A DNA stretch of 64,000 nucleotides from the NCBI GenBank assembly GCA_945957385.1, contig CAMFKP010000010.1:1-64000 (forward strand). Reading direction: 5' to 3'. Each line of letters opens with the position of its first letter. The stretch's first letter is position 1. This stretch comes from an uncultured Aeromonadaceae bacterium (GTDB lineage: Bacteria; Pseudomonadota; Gammaproteobacteria; Enterobacterales; Aeromonadaceae). A program made the translations under genes and the position numbers. Shown piece after piece: positions 1-8,729 of the stretch. The notes beneath the pieces are model-generated. The model searched no databases. It was not told where the DNA came from and saw nothing but the letters and a program-made list of their open reading frames with translations.

Positions 1-61
1 ATCCTATATATCCTATATATCCTATATATCCTATATATCCTATATATCCTATATATCCTAT
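1..61. repeat. 9-bp AT-rich tandem repeat at window edge
   Basis: The first 61 bases are ATCCTATAT repeated in perfect head-to-tail register: six full units and a partial seventh, with no mismatch. The array starts at the window edge, so its true copy number is unknown. The unit length is a multiple of three, but no reading frame leads from it into a recognised gene. It could be a slippage-prone intergenic array or the end of a larger repeat. Confidence 0.9.
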
Positions 62-856
62 TTGTTATTCATTCGGTTAAGATGGCGCGCTTAATAACCT
101 CTTGAATGTGAGTAGCGCAATCTGATGGTGACGGTTGTGGTCCGCAGGTGGCCAGGCGAAACCTCGCAATGGATGCCGCATCGGGCCATGCCTAGTCAGG
201 CGCTGCCTGCTCTGCGCATAATTCTCCCTCCAGATTCAGCGCCAACGCTGGCGTATCCGCTGGCGAACGATGGTTAACTATTGGCACCGATAACCTGTTG
301 CAGAATATTAGGGTCACAGTCTGTTTGCAGGGGCGGGCGTAATGCACTGCATGGCATCTGTTTATATCGCACGGAGTCTAATTCATTGGGGTTTGATATA
401 CGATGGCAGCTCGATTCGTGGACATTGAGTTAATTATGCTGGTATTTTGCTGGGGCTATTGTTTGTTAATAATGTGGCGTGCTTTTATTGCAAAGCGCTC
501 GCCAAATAATCCGGCAGCCAATTGCTGTCATGCATATTAGGTTTGTAGTCGGTCTGTTGATGTTTTTGCGTTGATAATGGCGCATTAAATAAAAGCCAGT
601 CGCCTGGGGTCTATTTCATGGTGCCACTTAATATGCGGCGTAAATATTGGGCGGTGTTTTGTTGAATATCAATAATATTTATCTCGCGTCACGGTATTTC
701 ACCCGCGGGGGTTGTTGCTTACGCTTGGGGGCAACGGGCTGCTGGCGCTGCGCCGTGTCAGCGTGCGTCGCGCCATCTCATCGGCGTTTGCACCCAACGG
801 CGCATCGGGCAGGTGGAGGCCATGGCCACAGTGCAACTGATCTACAACTAGGGTGT
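62..856. other. Long intergenic stretch without a supported gene
   Basis: I see no recognisable gene in these 795 bases. The listed ORFs on both strands near 650-990 have no family features and partly lie antisense to yibH. One short open frame (403-540, plus strand, 45 codons) encodes a peptide with a hydrophobic stretch of about 20 residues (around IELIMLVFCWGYCLLIMW). It has only a distant GGGG as possible ribosome binding site, so I do not call it a gene. Base composition is mixed and the region may hold decayed coding sequence. Confidence 0.5.
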
Positions 857-890
857 GCGAAAAACACAGAGCCCAGCGGGGCTGGGCTCT
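857..890 (-). terminator. Rho-independent terminator of yibI-yibH
   Basis: Read on the minus strand, a perfect 10-bp stem AGAGCCCAGC/GCTGGGCTCT with a 3-base loop is followed by TGTGTTTTTCG. It lies 28 bases past the yibH stop codon, where this transcript should end. Confidence 0.85.
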
Positions 891-917
891 GGATGACATG
901 CCAAGGAGAGGGCGGGA

Positions 918-2051
918 TCAGTGGTCCAGATACAGGTAGTGCATCCAGCTGGTCATGCGTAACAACACCTTGCGCATCACGGCCACGTGGCTGAAGTGCT
1001 GGGTATAGATGGCCACCTGAGCCGAGACACCATCCGGCAGCTGGTAGGCATCAATTGCCGGGTCGAGTTCGATCTCGGCCATGATGCCGTTACGGGCATC
1101 AAACGAGATGCTTTGCAGCGCATTCTGGGTCTGATAGGCCCCCTGTGGTACGACGGGCATCACCTGTCTGACCTTGCCGTGGAAAATGGTGCCGGGAATA
1201 CCGGTAAAGGCCACTTCGGCGTCATCGCCGACGCTGACGCGGAGCAGCGAGTTTTGGCGGAACGACGCGACGATGGATCTGCCCTGTTTCGGAATGAAGA
1301 ACATCGCCGGGCGGAACGGCATGCTGTTGACATAGCTGCCGGGTCTGAGCAGTACCTGGGTGACATAGCCATCGCTCAGCGCACGCACTGTGGTTTGTGC
1401 CAGATTGTATTCGGCTTCGCGTAACTGGGCTTTCAGGCTGACGACCGCGGCGTTCTCGCTGCCGACCAGGGCGTCCAGTTGGCTCTGCACCTGCTCTTGC
1501 TGGGCCTCGGCGGTTGCCAGTCTGGCCTCCATCGCCAGGTAGTTTTGTTTGGCGTTTGTCGCTTCCTGTTCAGTGAACGGGTTGACCGCTTTGCCGGCCG
1601 CGCGCAGGAAGCGAGAGAGATCCTTTTTCGCCTTGTCGCGTTCGGCTACGGCACGATCCACTTCGGCTTTGGTCGCTTCCAGTTGTGCCTGTTGCGACTC
1701 AACCTGTTGCTGGGTTTTGACCAGATCGGCTTTCAGGCGATCGACCCGTGCCTGATAGACGGTAGGATCAATTTTAAACAGCACTGTGCCGGCCTTGAGC
1801 AGCTGGTTTGGTGTCACTGGTACCTCGGTGACCACACCGGACACCTGCGAGATCACCGGGATGGTGACCACGGCTTTCTGCGCTATGTAGGTGTAGGGAT
1901 GGTTGTAATTCATCGCCAGCAGCAGACCGGCGATGAGGAACACGCCGCCGAGCATCGCGGTCGGAACCGTCCACTTGTTGACCGGGATCTTGAAGATTTT
2001 GAAACAACCATAGGCCAGGGCGGCGTAGGTCATGATCAGGAGTAAGTCCAT
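918..2051 (-). CDS. yibH: HlyD-family membrane fusion protein YibH
   Basis: 377 residues. This is a periplasmic adaptor (membrane fusion) subunit of the HlyD/EmrA type, anchored in the inner membrane. Two hydrophobic N-terminal segments (about 3-20 and 28-48) precede a biotinyl-lipoyl-like half (QVSGVVTEVPVTPNQLLKAG), a long coiled-coil hairpin rich in Gln, Ala and Glu (about 105-205), and a beta-barrel part. The start lies five bases after the stop of the upstream DUF3302 gene, so the two are cotranscribed, as in the E. coli yibI-yibH pair. No inner-membrane pump gene is adjacent, so the export substrate cannot be inferred. The family call is firm; the physiological role is not known. Confidence 0.88.
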   Translation of the reverse strand: MDLLLIMTYAALAYGCFKIFKIPVNKWTVPTAMLGGVFLIAGLLLAMNYNHPYTYIAQKAVVTIPVISQVSGVVTEVPVTPNQLLKAGTVLFKIDPTVYQARVDRLKADLVKTQQQVESQQAQLEATKAEVDRAVAERDKAKKDLSRFLRAAGKAVNPFTEQEATNAKQNYLAMEARLATAEAQQEQVQSQLDALVGSENAAVVSLKAQLREAEYNLAQTTVRALSDGYVTQVLLRPGSYVNSMPFRPAMFFIPKQGRSIVASFRQNSLLRVSVGDDAEVAFTGIPGTIFHGKVRQVMPVVPQGAYQTQNALQSISFDARNGIMAEIELDPAIDAYQLPDGVSAQVAIYTQHFSHVAVMRKVLLRMTSWMHYLYLDH

Positions 2052-2056
2052 GTTGA

Positions 2057-2419
2057 TTACGCTCCCTGTTGGTCGTCATTTGAGGATGGGCTGGTGATAG
2101 CCGCGAGCTGTGATTCGAGCGCCTGAATGCGCTGTTCGAGTGCAGCGAGCTGCTGGTGATCGTGTGTGAGCTGTTTTTGTGTAAATCCCCAACCGCGCTC
2201 CGGGCGGTACAAGGTCGCCCAAATCCACAAGAATGGCCAGATGGCATGCAGGGTAAATAGGCTGACCCAGCCGGCGGCGTGGATCGCATCCTGATGGGGA
2301 TGCTCACGTTTGACGGCTATTTCATAGGGAATGTCATGGATGACAATAATTCCGTAAAAGCAGACCAGAATGACTATCAGTAATACAGCAAGCGCAAAGT
2401 AATCCAGAAACATCATCAA
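2057..2419 (-). CDS. yibI: DUF3302 small membrane protein YibI
   Basis: 120 residues. The N-terminal half has two probable membrane helices and the family stretch HDIPYEIAVKREHPHQDAIHAAGWVSLFTLHAIWPFLWIWATLYRPERGWG, close to E. coli YibI as I remember it. The C-terminal 40 residues look like a coiled coil (QQLAALEQRIQALESQLAAI). Three ATG codons in a row follow an AAGGAG ribosome binding site; the first is used here and the second is equally possible. It is the first gene of a two-gene unit with yibH and probably a partner of that membrane fusion protein. The function is unknown. Confidence 0.85.
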   Translation of the reverse strand: MMMFLDYFALAVLLIVILVCFYGIIVIHDIPYEIAVKREHPHQDAIHAAGWVSLFTLHAIWPFLWIWATLYRPERGWGFTQKQLTHDHQQLAALEQRIQALESQLAAITSPSSNDDQQGA

Positions 2420-2495
2420 GCTCCTTGTGCATTATCGCGAGACCGCGATGTGCACTCTGCGAGGTATTTCTGCCGCCAGTGATTCGGCTGCAGCC

Positions 2496-3092
2496 TTAAA
2501 AATTGAACGTAAATCCGATATTTGCCTGTAACTGGCCGGTAAATTGGCTTTGGATTTTCGCCCCACAGGCAATGGCCGGATCACAAATGAATTCGCTATC
2601 GCTGCTGAAGGCCGTGCCATAGCCGCGCAATTCCGCCATCAGTGCCATCCGGTCATTGATTTTGGGCTGTACGCCCACCGCTAACGACATCGAGGGTTTG
2701 ATGACGCTGTCATAGGCGCTCAGACGGGTGATCCCCAGACTGGCGCCCACATAGGGGGTCAGCGGGTTATCCGGGTAGCGCAGGGCACCGGAAAAATGCA
2801 GGTATTGGGTGGTGAGATCATCATGCCCCGAGGGGGAGATATCACTGTTTTGGTAACTGTAGATAAAGCCGATTTCTCCTTGATTTTCCACCTCTTTGTG
2901 CACCATGAGCCCCCAGTTATTGCTGGCTTTGCTATGCAGCGTCGAGCTGTCGGTATTCTCGAAGTTCATCTGGGTGCTGTAACCCAGATAGGGGGTGACC
3001 ATCCAGGCGGGCTCGGCGGCACTTGCCATTGCGGTTAATCCCCAAAGGCAGGCGGCTGAGGCCAGCTGCCTTGCGGATACATGAATGTCCAT
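2496..3092 (-). CDS. Outer-membrane beta-barrel protein (OmpW/OprF-like fold), unassigned
   Basis: 198 residues. A signal peptide (about 1-25, ending AMASA) is followed by alternating beta-strand patterns such as TPYLGYSTQMNF, GEIGFIYSYQNS and LTPYVGASLGITRLSAY. The last strand, QLQANIGFTFNF, ends in the Phe typical of Bam-assembled outer-membrane proteins. The size fits an eight-stranded barrel. Two cysteines (CDPAIAC) could form a loop disulfide. The start has a strong AAGGAGAG site. The gene stands alone between yibI and a long gap. It may be an OmpA-barrel-like or OmpW-like porin; no specific function can be read from it. Confidence 0.7.
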   Translation of the reverse strand: MDIHVSARQLASAACLWGLTAMASAAEPAWMVTPYLGYSTQMNFENTDSSTLHSKASNNWGLMVHKEVENQGEIGFIYSYQNSDISPSGHDDLTTQYLHFSGALRYPDNPLTPYVGASLGITRLSAYDSVIKPSMSLAVGVQPKINDRMALMAELRGYGTAFSSDSEFICDPAIACGAKIQSQFTGQLQANIGFTFNF

Positions 3093-3692
3093 GTGGCTCT
3101 CCTTGGCATTGATTACGGACTTCCTATTAATGGCTTTTTTTTATCCGGTTGTCAGTGGGCGCCACTCGTTTTTTTATTTGTAACCGGCGGGGTGTGACCG
3201 TATTCATATATTCATTGATGGTGTTGCGGTGAATAAGAGCTGAATTGGCGGTGTATTGCGTGCTGTATTTCTGGTGCGAGGGCTTTTTAGCACCCCGCGC
3301 GGATGGCGAGCTGCTTGGTATGGGGGGGCTGAGGTGAACATGACAATGTAATGCGACTTTATGTTCGCGGATTATATTTATTTAATTATCAGTAGTTGTC
3401 GCGTGAAAACAAAATCGGTAACTAATTTTGGAAATATAAATCAGCTCACTCATCGCTATTATGAAATTCAGATTAACTGGCGATAGGAATATCAGATTTA
3501 TTCATCACCGACGGCAACATAGACACTCCGGTCATGGCGCGTGACTTTTTTGTACCGTAAATGACAACTGGCTGCGGTGTGGTGCGTGGCGAATGACGCC
3601 ATAGCGACTGATACCAGCCATTAGCCAGGGCAAAAGCTGGCTGAAGAATGCGGCCGCGGTTTTTGTATGCAGATTGGCGGGCGCCGAAAGCA
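3093..3692. other. AT-rich intergenic gap upstream of the barrel gene
   Basis: About 600 bases with many TTT and ATA runs and no convincing gene on either strand. The 3473-3760 minus ORF runs antisense through the tRNA hairpin and has no family features. The right-hand part must hold the promoter of the outer-membrane protein gene, but I cannot fix its position. Confidence 0.5.
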
Positions 3693-3726
3693 ACAACGCC
3701 CTGCCGGCATGCCGACAGGGCGTTGT
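3693..3726 (-). terminator. Hairpin downstream of tRNA-Ile2
   Basis: An inverted repeat ACAACGCCCTG/CAGGGCGTTGT encloses a second short palindrome CGGCATGCCG, giving a long, nearly continuous hairpin seven bases past the CCA end of the tRNA. The following bases on the minus strand (TGCTTTCGG) are only weakly T-rich. It probably ends or trims the tRNA transcript. Confidence 0.6.
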
Positions 3727-3733
3727 GATTTAT

Positions 3734-3809
3734 TGGTGGCCCCTGTTGGGTTTGAACCAACGACCAAGCGATTATGAGTCGCCTGCTCTGACCGCTGAGC
3801 TAAGGGGCC
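3734..3809 (-). tRNA. ileX: tRNA-Ile2 (CAU anticodon, lysidine-modified)
   Basis: On the minus strand, the 76-base sequence beginning GGCCCCTTAGCTCAGCGG folds as a full cloverleaf. It has a 7-bp acceptor stem GGCCCCT/AGGGGCC, an anticodon loop ACTCATAAT, a T loop GGTTCAAAC and an encoded CCA end. Although the anticodon reads CAU, the body matches the minor isoleucine tRNA (E. coli ileX) rather than a methionine tRNA. TilS would convert the C34 to lysidine so that it reads AUA. It follows rpoD directly, as ileX lies near rpoD in E. coli. Confidence 0.93.
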
Positions 3810-3822
3810 GAATGTGCGGAGG

Positions 3823-3851
3823 ATTATAAAGATCCTCTCCCGACTCGTCCA
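3823..3851 (-). promoter_or_regulatory. Sigma-70 promoter of tRNA-Ile2
   Basis: Minus strand: TGGACG, a 17-base spacer and TATAAT, followed by a GC-containing discriminator (CCTCCGCAC) before the mature tRNA 5' end. The -10 box is perfect. A separate promoter fits a tRNA gene that follows an operon ending with a hairpin. Confidence 0.65.
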
Positions 3852-3859
3852 GATATCAA

Positions 3860-3890
3860 CAGGTTAGGTGCTTATAAATGCACCAACCTG
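3860..3890 (-). terminator. Hairpin after rpoD
   Basis: Nine bases past the rpoD stop codon, CAGGTT-GGTGC pairs with GCACC-AACCTG with one bulged A and an 8-base loop. The T tract after it is weak. It is probably the 3' end or an mRNA-stabilising hairpin of the rpsU-rpoD operon. Confidence 0.5.
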
Positions 3891-3898
3891 CGATAACA

Positions 3899-5749
3899 CT
3901 ACTCGTCCAGGAAGCTGCGCAGCACCTCGGAGCGGCTTGGGTGGCGCAACTTGCGCAGCGCCTTGGCTTCGATTTGACGGATCCGTTCGCGGGTGACGTC
4001 GAATTGCTTGCCGACCTCTTCCAGCGTGTGGTCAGTGTTCATATCGATACCGAACCGCATGCGCAGCACTTTGGCTTCGCGCGCAGTCAGACCGGCAAGC
4101 ACATCGCGCGTGGCGGCCTTCAGGCTCTCTGCGGTAGCCGCATCGGCCGGCAGTGCCAGCGTGGTGTCCTCGATGAAGTCACCAAGATGGGAGTCTTCGT
4201 CATCACCGATGGGGGTTTCCATCGAGATCGGCTCCTTGGCAATCTTCAGCACCTTGCGGATCTTGTCTTCCGGCATGCCCATGCGCATGGCCAGCTCTTC
4301 CGGGCTAGGCTCACGCCCCATCTCCTGCAACATCTGCCGCGAGATACGGTTCAGCTTGTTGATGGTTTCGATCATGTGCACCGGAATGCGAATGGTGCGA
4401 GCCTGGTCAGCGATGGAGCGGGTAATCGCCTGCCGGATCCACCAAGTTGCATAGGTCGAGAACTTGTAGCCGCGACGGTATTCAAACTTGTCGACGGCCT
4501 TCATCAGACCAATGTTGCCTTCCTGAATCAGATCCAGGAATTGCAGACCGCGATTGGTGTATTTCTTGGCGATGGAGATAACCAGACGCAGGTTGGCTTC
4601 CACCATCTCTTTCTTTGCGCGGCGGGCCTTGGCCTCACCGATGCTCATCCGGCGGTTGATATCCTTGATCTGGGCGATCGACAGGCCGGTTTCCTCTTCA
4701 ACCTGTTGCAACTTGACGACGGCGCGTTCGACGTCTTCAGCCACATCTTCCAGCGCGGTTGACCAGCTCTTGCCGGCAGCTCGTGCGGCGTTGAACCAGG
4801 CGACATCTGATTCCTTGTTGGTGAACAGCGCAACGAAGTTTTTCTTCGGCATCTTGGCGCGTTCAACACAGCACTTCATGATCAGGCGTTCTTGGATGCG
4901 AACGCGTTCCATCATGTCGCGCATGTTGTTGACCAGACGATCAAACTGCTTCGGCACCAAGCGGAATTGACGGAAGACATCGGCTAGCTTCTGGATTTCC
5001 AGCTGGGTGCGATCATCTTCACGGCCGTGTGCCTTGATCGCATCGCGGGTTACTTCGGACTGAGCACGCAGCTCACCGAACTTCTCGCGCGCGACTTCCG
5101 GATCCGGGCCACCGTCGTCATCGCTGTCGTCGCTGTCACCGTCTTCGTCTTCGTCTTCATCTTCGTCGTCTTCATCCGCCAGCTCCTCTTCATCGAGCTC
5201 GGAGCCGATGTGGGTGGCGGTAGGCGGCATGTCGTCGGCTTCATCAAGGCTGACGAAACCGGAAATGATATCACCAAGGCGAATTTGCCCGGCTTCATGT
5301 TTGTCGTACTGATCCAGCAGGTAGGTGATCGCCTCTGGATACTCGGCAACTGAACTTTGGACCTGGTTGATACCGTCTTCGATGCGTTTGGCGATGTCGA
5401 TTTCGCCTTCGCGCGTTAACAGTTCGACGGTGCCCATTTCGCGCATATACATGCGCACCGGGTCGGTCGTCCGGCCGATTTCCGATTCGACAGATGCCAG
5501 CACCTGTGCTGCGGCTTCTGCGGCATCTTCATCTGCTGCCGGTTCGGTCAGAATCAGGTCATCGGCATCCGGGGCGCTTTCCACCACCTGGATACCCATG
5601 TCGTTGATCATCTGAATGATGTCTTCGATCTGATCCGAATCAACAATGTCTTGCGGCAGATGGTCGTTAACTTCGGCATAGGTCAGGTAACCCTGCTCCT
5701 TGCCCTTGGTAACGAGGAGTTTAAGCTGCGACTGCGGGGTATGCTCCAT
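3899..5749 (-). CDS. rpoD: RNA polymerase primary sigma factor RpoD (sigma-70)
   Basis: 616 residues from the ATG of [13 protein letters not shown], the start conserved in the family; the ORF-track start adds 31 unrelated residues. Region 1.1 is at about 1-80 and region 1.2 at [26 protein letters not shown] very acidic stretch ([24 protein letters not shown]) lies in the non-conserved region. Region 2 runs from [35 protein letters not shown] to [11 protein letters not shown] and supplies the -10 contacts. Region 4 has the helix-turn-helix [29 protein letters not shown] for -35 recognition. It is the last protein gene of the macromolecular synthesis operon. Confidence 0.98.
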   Translation of the reverse strand: MEHTPQSQLKLLVTKGKEQGYLTYAEVNDHLPQDIVDSDQIEDIIQMINDMGIQVVESAPDADDLILTEPAADEDAAEAAAQVLASVESEIGRTTDPVRMYMREMGTVELLTREGEIDIAKRIEDGINQVQSSVAEYPEAITYLLDQYDKHEAGQIRLGDIISGFVSLDEADDMPPTATHIGSELDEEELADEDDEDEDEDEDGDSDDSDDDGGPDPEVAREKFGELRAQSEVTRDAIKAHGREDDRTQLEIQKLADVFRQFRLVPKQFDRLVNNMRDMMERVRIQERLIMKCCVERAKMPKKNFVALFTNKESDVAWFNAARAAGKSWSTALEDVAEDVERAVVKLQQVEEETGLSIAQIKDINRRMSIGEAKARRAKKEMVEANLRLVISIAKKYTNRGLQFLDLIQEGNIGLMKAVDKFEYRRGYKFSTYATWWIRQAITRSIADQARTIRIPVHMIETINKLNRISRQMLQEMGREPSPEELAMRMGMPEDKIRKVLKIAKEPISMETPIGDDEDSHLGDFIEDTTLALPADAATAESLKAATRDVLAGLTAREAKVLRMRFGIDMNTDHTLEEVGKQFDVTRERIRQIEAKALRKLRHPSRSEVLRSFLDE

Positions 5750-5811
5750 AGAACTCATCCGGTTGGTGTTGCTAGAGTGCGCCAGAATGCGCGTGGGTGC
5801 GCAAACCGCCG

Positions 5812-5840
5812 ATTTTAGCAAAAATCGACCAGTTTTGCAC
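5812..5840 (-). promoter_or_regulatory. Possible extended -10 promoter upstream of rpoD
   Basis: In the 256-base gap between dnaG and rpoD the minus strand carries TGCTAAAAT, an extended -10 element. Seventeen bases upstream is a poor -35 match (GTGCAA). It would give rpoD its own start in addition to the operon promoter. This is inferred from consensus only. Confidence 0.4.
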
Positions 5841-6005
5841 ACCGACCATGATGAATGCGTAAAAAGACCATGGCCCGGCGACGTTGGTCAGGCTAGTTGG
5901 TCTCTGTGATGCTGTTATCTTCAATTTCAGTTGATATTCCCGATCGTCGGGCGTGCACATGATATAGGGACTGGTATGGGGGTTTGCAACCCCGAAGTGC
6001 GAAAA

Positions 6006-7787
6006 TCAGTGACTTTTTTGTTTGGTCTCGGCCAACAGCAGCAGCAACTCCTGCTTTTCTTCGGCATTCAGCATGCTCTGACTGGCTTTACTCTGCAGTT
6101 CTGAGAGGCGTTGTTCGAAGTAACGATTGATGAAACCGAGCATCGTGTCCTGTATCTCACCCAGAATATCGGGTGTCTGATTGAGATTACTATCAAACAG
6201 GTCCAACATCGCCAACTGGGATAGAATCTCGCCCTCTTTGGTGCCTCGCCATTGCTCCAACAAAATGGCGGTGTTGGCTTCAGGCTGATGACTTAAACGT
6301 TCCAACAGCTGCAACATAAAGCCAATACCCGGCTCACGCAGCTGGCTCAGTTCAGAGGGGAGCGGGGGCAGTTGAGCGGCTACCTGCGGGTGCTGGATGA
6401 TCAGCGCCAGAGCGCGCCGCACCGGTGTTAGCTTGATTTTAGGCAACCCTGCATTGGGTTTTTGTTCTTCTTTTTCCTGACGAGCAAAGATCTCGCGCAA
6501 TCGACGCTCGTTCTCGCCCCAGCGCAGGTGTTGTGATAACCGGGTGATTAATCCTTCGCGGGTAAAGCCTTCCGGTACGCGTCGAATCATGGCGGCAGCC
6601 TTGTTAGCCAGTTCATACTGACCCGCTTCGCCGGAAAGGTTCAGGTCGCGTCCAAGGCGTTCAAACAAAAACTCACCAAACGGTTGTGCATCATCCAGGT
6701 AACGCTCAAAGGCCTCGCGGCCATGGGTGCGAACAAAGCTATCTGGATCATGTTCCGGCGGTAAAAAAACAAACTTCAGGCTGCGACCATCTTGCAAGCA
6801 CGGTAGTGCGTTTTCCAGGGCTCGCCAGGCGGCTTCACGTCCGGCGTTATCGCCGTCGTAGCAACAGATAACCTCTGGCGTAGCGCGAAACAGCAATTGC
6901 ATATGGTCTGCGGTGGTCGAAGTGCCAAGGGATGCGACAGCATAGCGAATGCCATATTGAGCCAACGCCACCACATCCATATAGCCTTCGACGATCAGCA
7001 GGCGTGAAGGATTGCGATCGGCTTCTCGAGCTTCGAACAGACCAAACAGCTCTCGTCCCTTATGAAAAATAGGGGTTTCGGGTGAGTTCAGGTATTTAGG
7101 GGTGCCGTCGCCGAGCACGCGGCCGCCAAAGGCAATGATGCGACCCCGTCGATCCCGGATCGGAAACATCACTCGATCCCGGAAGCGATCGTAGCTTCCG
7201 CCTTGCTCCTTGGCGATCAACATCCCTAGCGTGATTAACTGCTGCTCTTGGTCGCGACTACGGGCTAAAAGCTGTTTTAAGCCATCCCAACCTGCGGGGG
7301 CATAGCCAATGCCATAAGCTTTGACGATCTCGCCACTGAGTCCGCGCCCTTTCAGATAGTCAATGGCTGCGGGGGATTGGCGTAATTGGGCCTGAAAGAA
7401 GCGACTCGCCTGTTCCATTAACTGATACTGGTCGGCGGTCACCGCCGGCTGAGGCGCTGCGTTGTTATAGCTGCTGCTGCGCCCCTCTTCACGGGGGACC
7501 TGAATGCCGAACTGACCGGCGAGTTCCTCGATTGCATCTGGGAAACTGAGGCCGTCATACTCCATTAAGAACCCTATGGCGTTGCCATGGGCTCCACAAC
7601 CGAAGCAGTGATAGAACTGTTTTTCATGGCTGACGGTGAAAGAGGGGCTTTTCTCATTATGAAAGGGACAGCAGGCCTGATAGTTCTTTCCAGCCTTTTT
7701 CAAGCGGACACGACTGTCTATCAGCTCGACGATATCGGTGCGAGCGAGCAGTTGTTCGATGAATGATTGGGGGATCTTGCCTGCCAT
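6006..7787 (-). CDS. dnaG: DNA primase DnaG
   Basis: 593 residues, the usual primase length. It makes RNA primers for the chromosomal replisome. The N-terminal zinc-binding domain has the cysteine and histidine ligands in ACCPFHNEKSPSFTV and FYHCFGCGAHGN. The central TOPRIM/catalytic core includes RDRRGRIIAFGGRVL, LIVEGYMDVVALAQYGI and CYDGDNAGREAAWRALE, with the metal-binding acidic residues. The C-terminal 150 residues form the DnaB helicase-binding part. It lies between yqeY, from which a terminator-like hairpin separates it, and rpoD. Confidence 0.98.
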   Translation of the reverse strand: MAGKIPQSFIEQLLARTDIVELIDSRVRLKKAGKNYQACCPFHNEKSPSFTVSHEKQFYHCFGCGAHGNAIGFLMEYDGLSFPDAIEELAGQFGIQVPREEGRSSSYNNAAPQPAVTADQYQLMEQASRFFQAQLRQSPAAIDYLKGRGLSGEIVKAYGIGYAPAGWDGLKQLLARSRDQEQQLITLGMLIAKEQGGSYDRFRDRVMFPIRDRRGRIIAFGGRVLGDGTPKYLNSPETPIFHKGRELFGLFEAREADRNPSRLLIVEGYMDVVALAQYGIRYAVASLGTSTTADHMQLLFRATPEVICCYDGDNAGREAAWRALENALPCLQDGRSLKFVFLPPEHDPDSFVRTHGREAFERYLDDAQPFGEFLFERLGRDLNLSGEAGQYELANKAAAMIRRVPEGFTREGLITRLSQHLRWGENERRLREIFARQEKEEQKPNAGLPKIKLTPVRRALALIIQHPQVAAQLPPLPSELSQLREPGIGFMLQLLERLSHQPEANTAILLEQWRGTKEGEILSQLAMLDLFDSNLNQTPDILGEIQDTMLGFINRYFEQRLSELQSKASQSMLNAEEKQELLLLLAETKQKSH

Positions 7788-7798
7788 CCGGACTCCGC

Positions 7799-7837
7799 AA
7801 AAAAGAACAAGCCGCGGCTCGTTTCCGAGGCGCGGCT
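7799..7837 (-). terminator. Intra-operon terminator between yqeY and dnaG
   Basis: On the minus strand, AGCCGCGcCTCG pairs with CGAGcCGCGGCT around a GAAA tetraloop, followed by TGTTCTTTTTTG. The stem has one internal mismatch and a good T tract, so it looks like a genuine intrinsic terminator. It lies between the yqeY stop and the dnaG start. E. coli has a partial terminator just before dnaG that lowers primase expression relative to S21; this hairpin is in the equivalent place. Confidence 0.85.
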
Positions 7838-7866
7838 CATCGTCGCTATGTCGTCACGCTATGGGT

Positions 7867-8310
7867 TCAGACCAGCCGCGCCTTGATTTTGGCACTGACG
7901 GCACCCATGTCGGCGCGTCCCTGTAGCTGAGGGCGGAGTGCATTCATTACGGCTCCCATCGCCTGCATGCCACTGGCACCCAGTTGGTCGATGGTGGCGG
8001 TAATCAGGGTATCGATCTCTTGCTCGCTCAGCGCTTGTGGCAGGAAAGCTTGTAGTACCAGAACTTCGGCCTGTTCAGCATCGGCCAGGTCCTGACGACC
8101 GGCGGCTTCGAACTGACTGATAGAGTCCTTACGCTGTTTGACCATCTTGGTCATTACGGCAATGATCTCGTCATCACCCAACGTGGTACGGGAATCGACT
8201 TCCTTTTGCTTGACCTCGGCCATGATCAGACGAATGGTACCAAGGCGCGCCTTATCTTTGGCGACCATGGCAGCTTTCATTTCACTCTTCAGTTGTTCCT
8301 GTAGAGACAT
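7867..8310 (-). CDS. yqeY: GatB/YqeY domain protein
   Basis: 147 residues, a complete stand-alone YqeY. The family is all-helical and related to the tRNA-binding tail of the GatB amidotransferase subunit. It has the typical opening LKSEMKAAMVAKDKARLGTIRLIMAEVKQKEVD and the C-terminal MGAVMNALRPQLQGRADMGAVSAKIKARL. It sits 23 bases after rpsU and before dnaG, a common arrangement in proteobacteria, though it is absent at this spot in E. coli. Its precise role is not established; a link to tRNA or translation is suggested by the fold. Confidence 0.93.
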   Translation of the reverse strand: MSLQEQLKSEMKAAMVAKDKARLGTIRLIMAEVKQKEVDSRTTLGDDEIIAVMTKMVKQRKDSISQFEAAGRQDLADAEQAEVLVLQAFLPQALSEQEIDTLITATIDQLGASGMQAMGAVMNALRPQLQGRADMGAVSAKIKARLV

Positions 8311-8333
8311 GACCGAGCACTCCGTCAGCGGGA

Positions 8334-8561
<228 letters not shown>

Positions 8562-8620
8562 TCAGAGATATATAAGAGCGACTGGCCGCGTGCGGGCAGT
8601 CCAAATAAAAATGGTGCGAA

Positions 8621-8650
8621 ATTCTAATCCGATCATCACGGGCCTGTAAA
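8621..8650 (-). promoter_or_regulatory. Sigma-70 promoter of the rpsU-rpoD operon
   Basis: Minus strand: TTTACA (-35), an 18-base spacer and TAGAAT (-10), about 65 bases upstream of the rpsU start codon. Both hexamers match the consensus at five of six positions. I saw no LexA box (CTG-N10-CAG) beside it, unlike the E. coli operon promoter. Confidence 0.7.
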
Positions 8651-8729
8651 CCCTTATCGGAATAGACTGGTTTAAAAAACCGGCGAAGGGTAACATACCG
8701 CCCTCGATTTGCCACCGATTTTTCCCGTC

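Noticed and set aside
647-994. 115-residue plus ORF, and an alternative frame ending GQVEAMATVQLIYN before 850
   Set aside because: The first overlaps the terminator and the yibH 3' end. The second reads slightly like a protein C-terminus but has no upstream continuation or start, so decay cannot be told from chance.
3473-3760. 95-residue minus ORF next to tRNA-Ile2, considered as an integrase remnant at a tRNA attachment site
   Set aside because: It begins inside the tRNA, crosses the hairpin and shows no integrase motif; no duplicated tRNA 3' end was seen.
3878-4762. 294-residue plus-strand ORF opposite rpoD
   Set aside because: Shadow of the sigma-70 gene.
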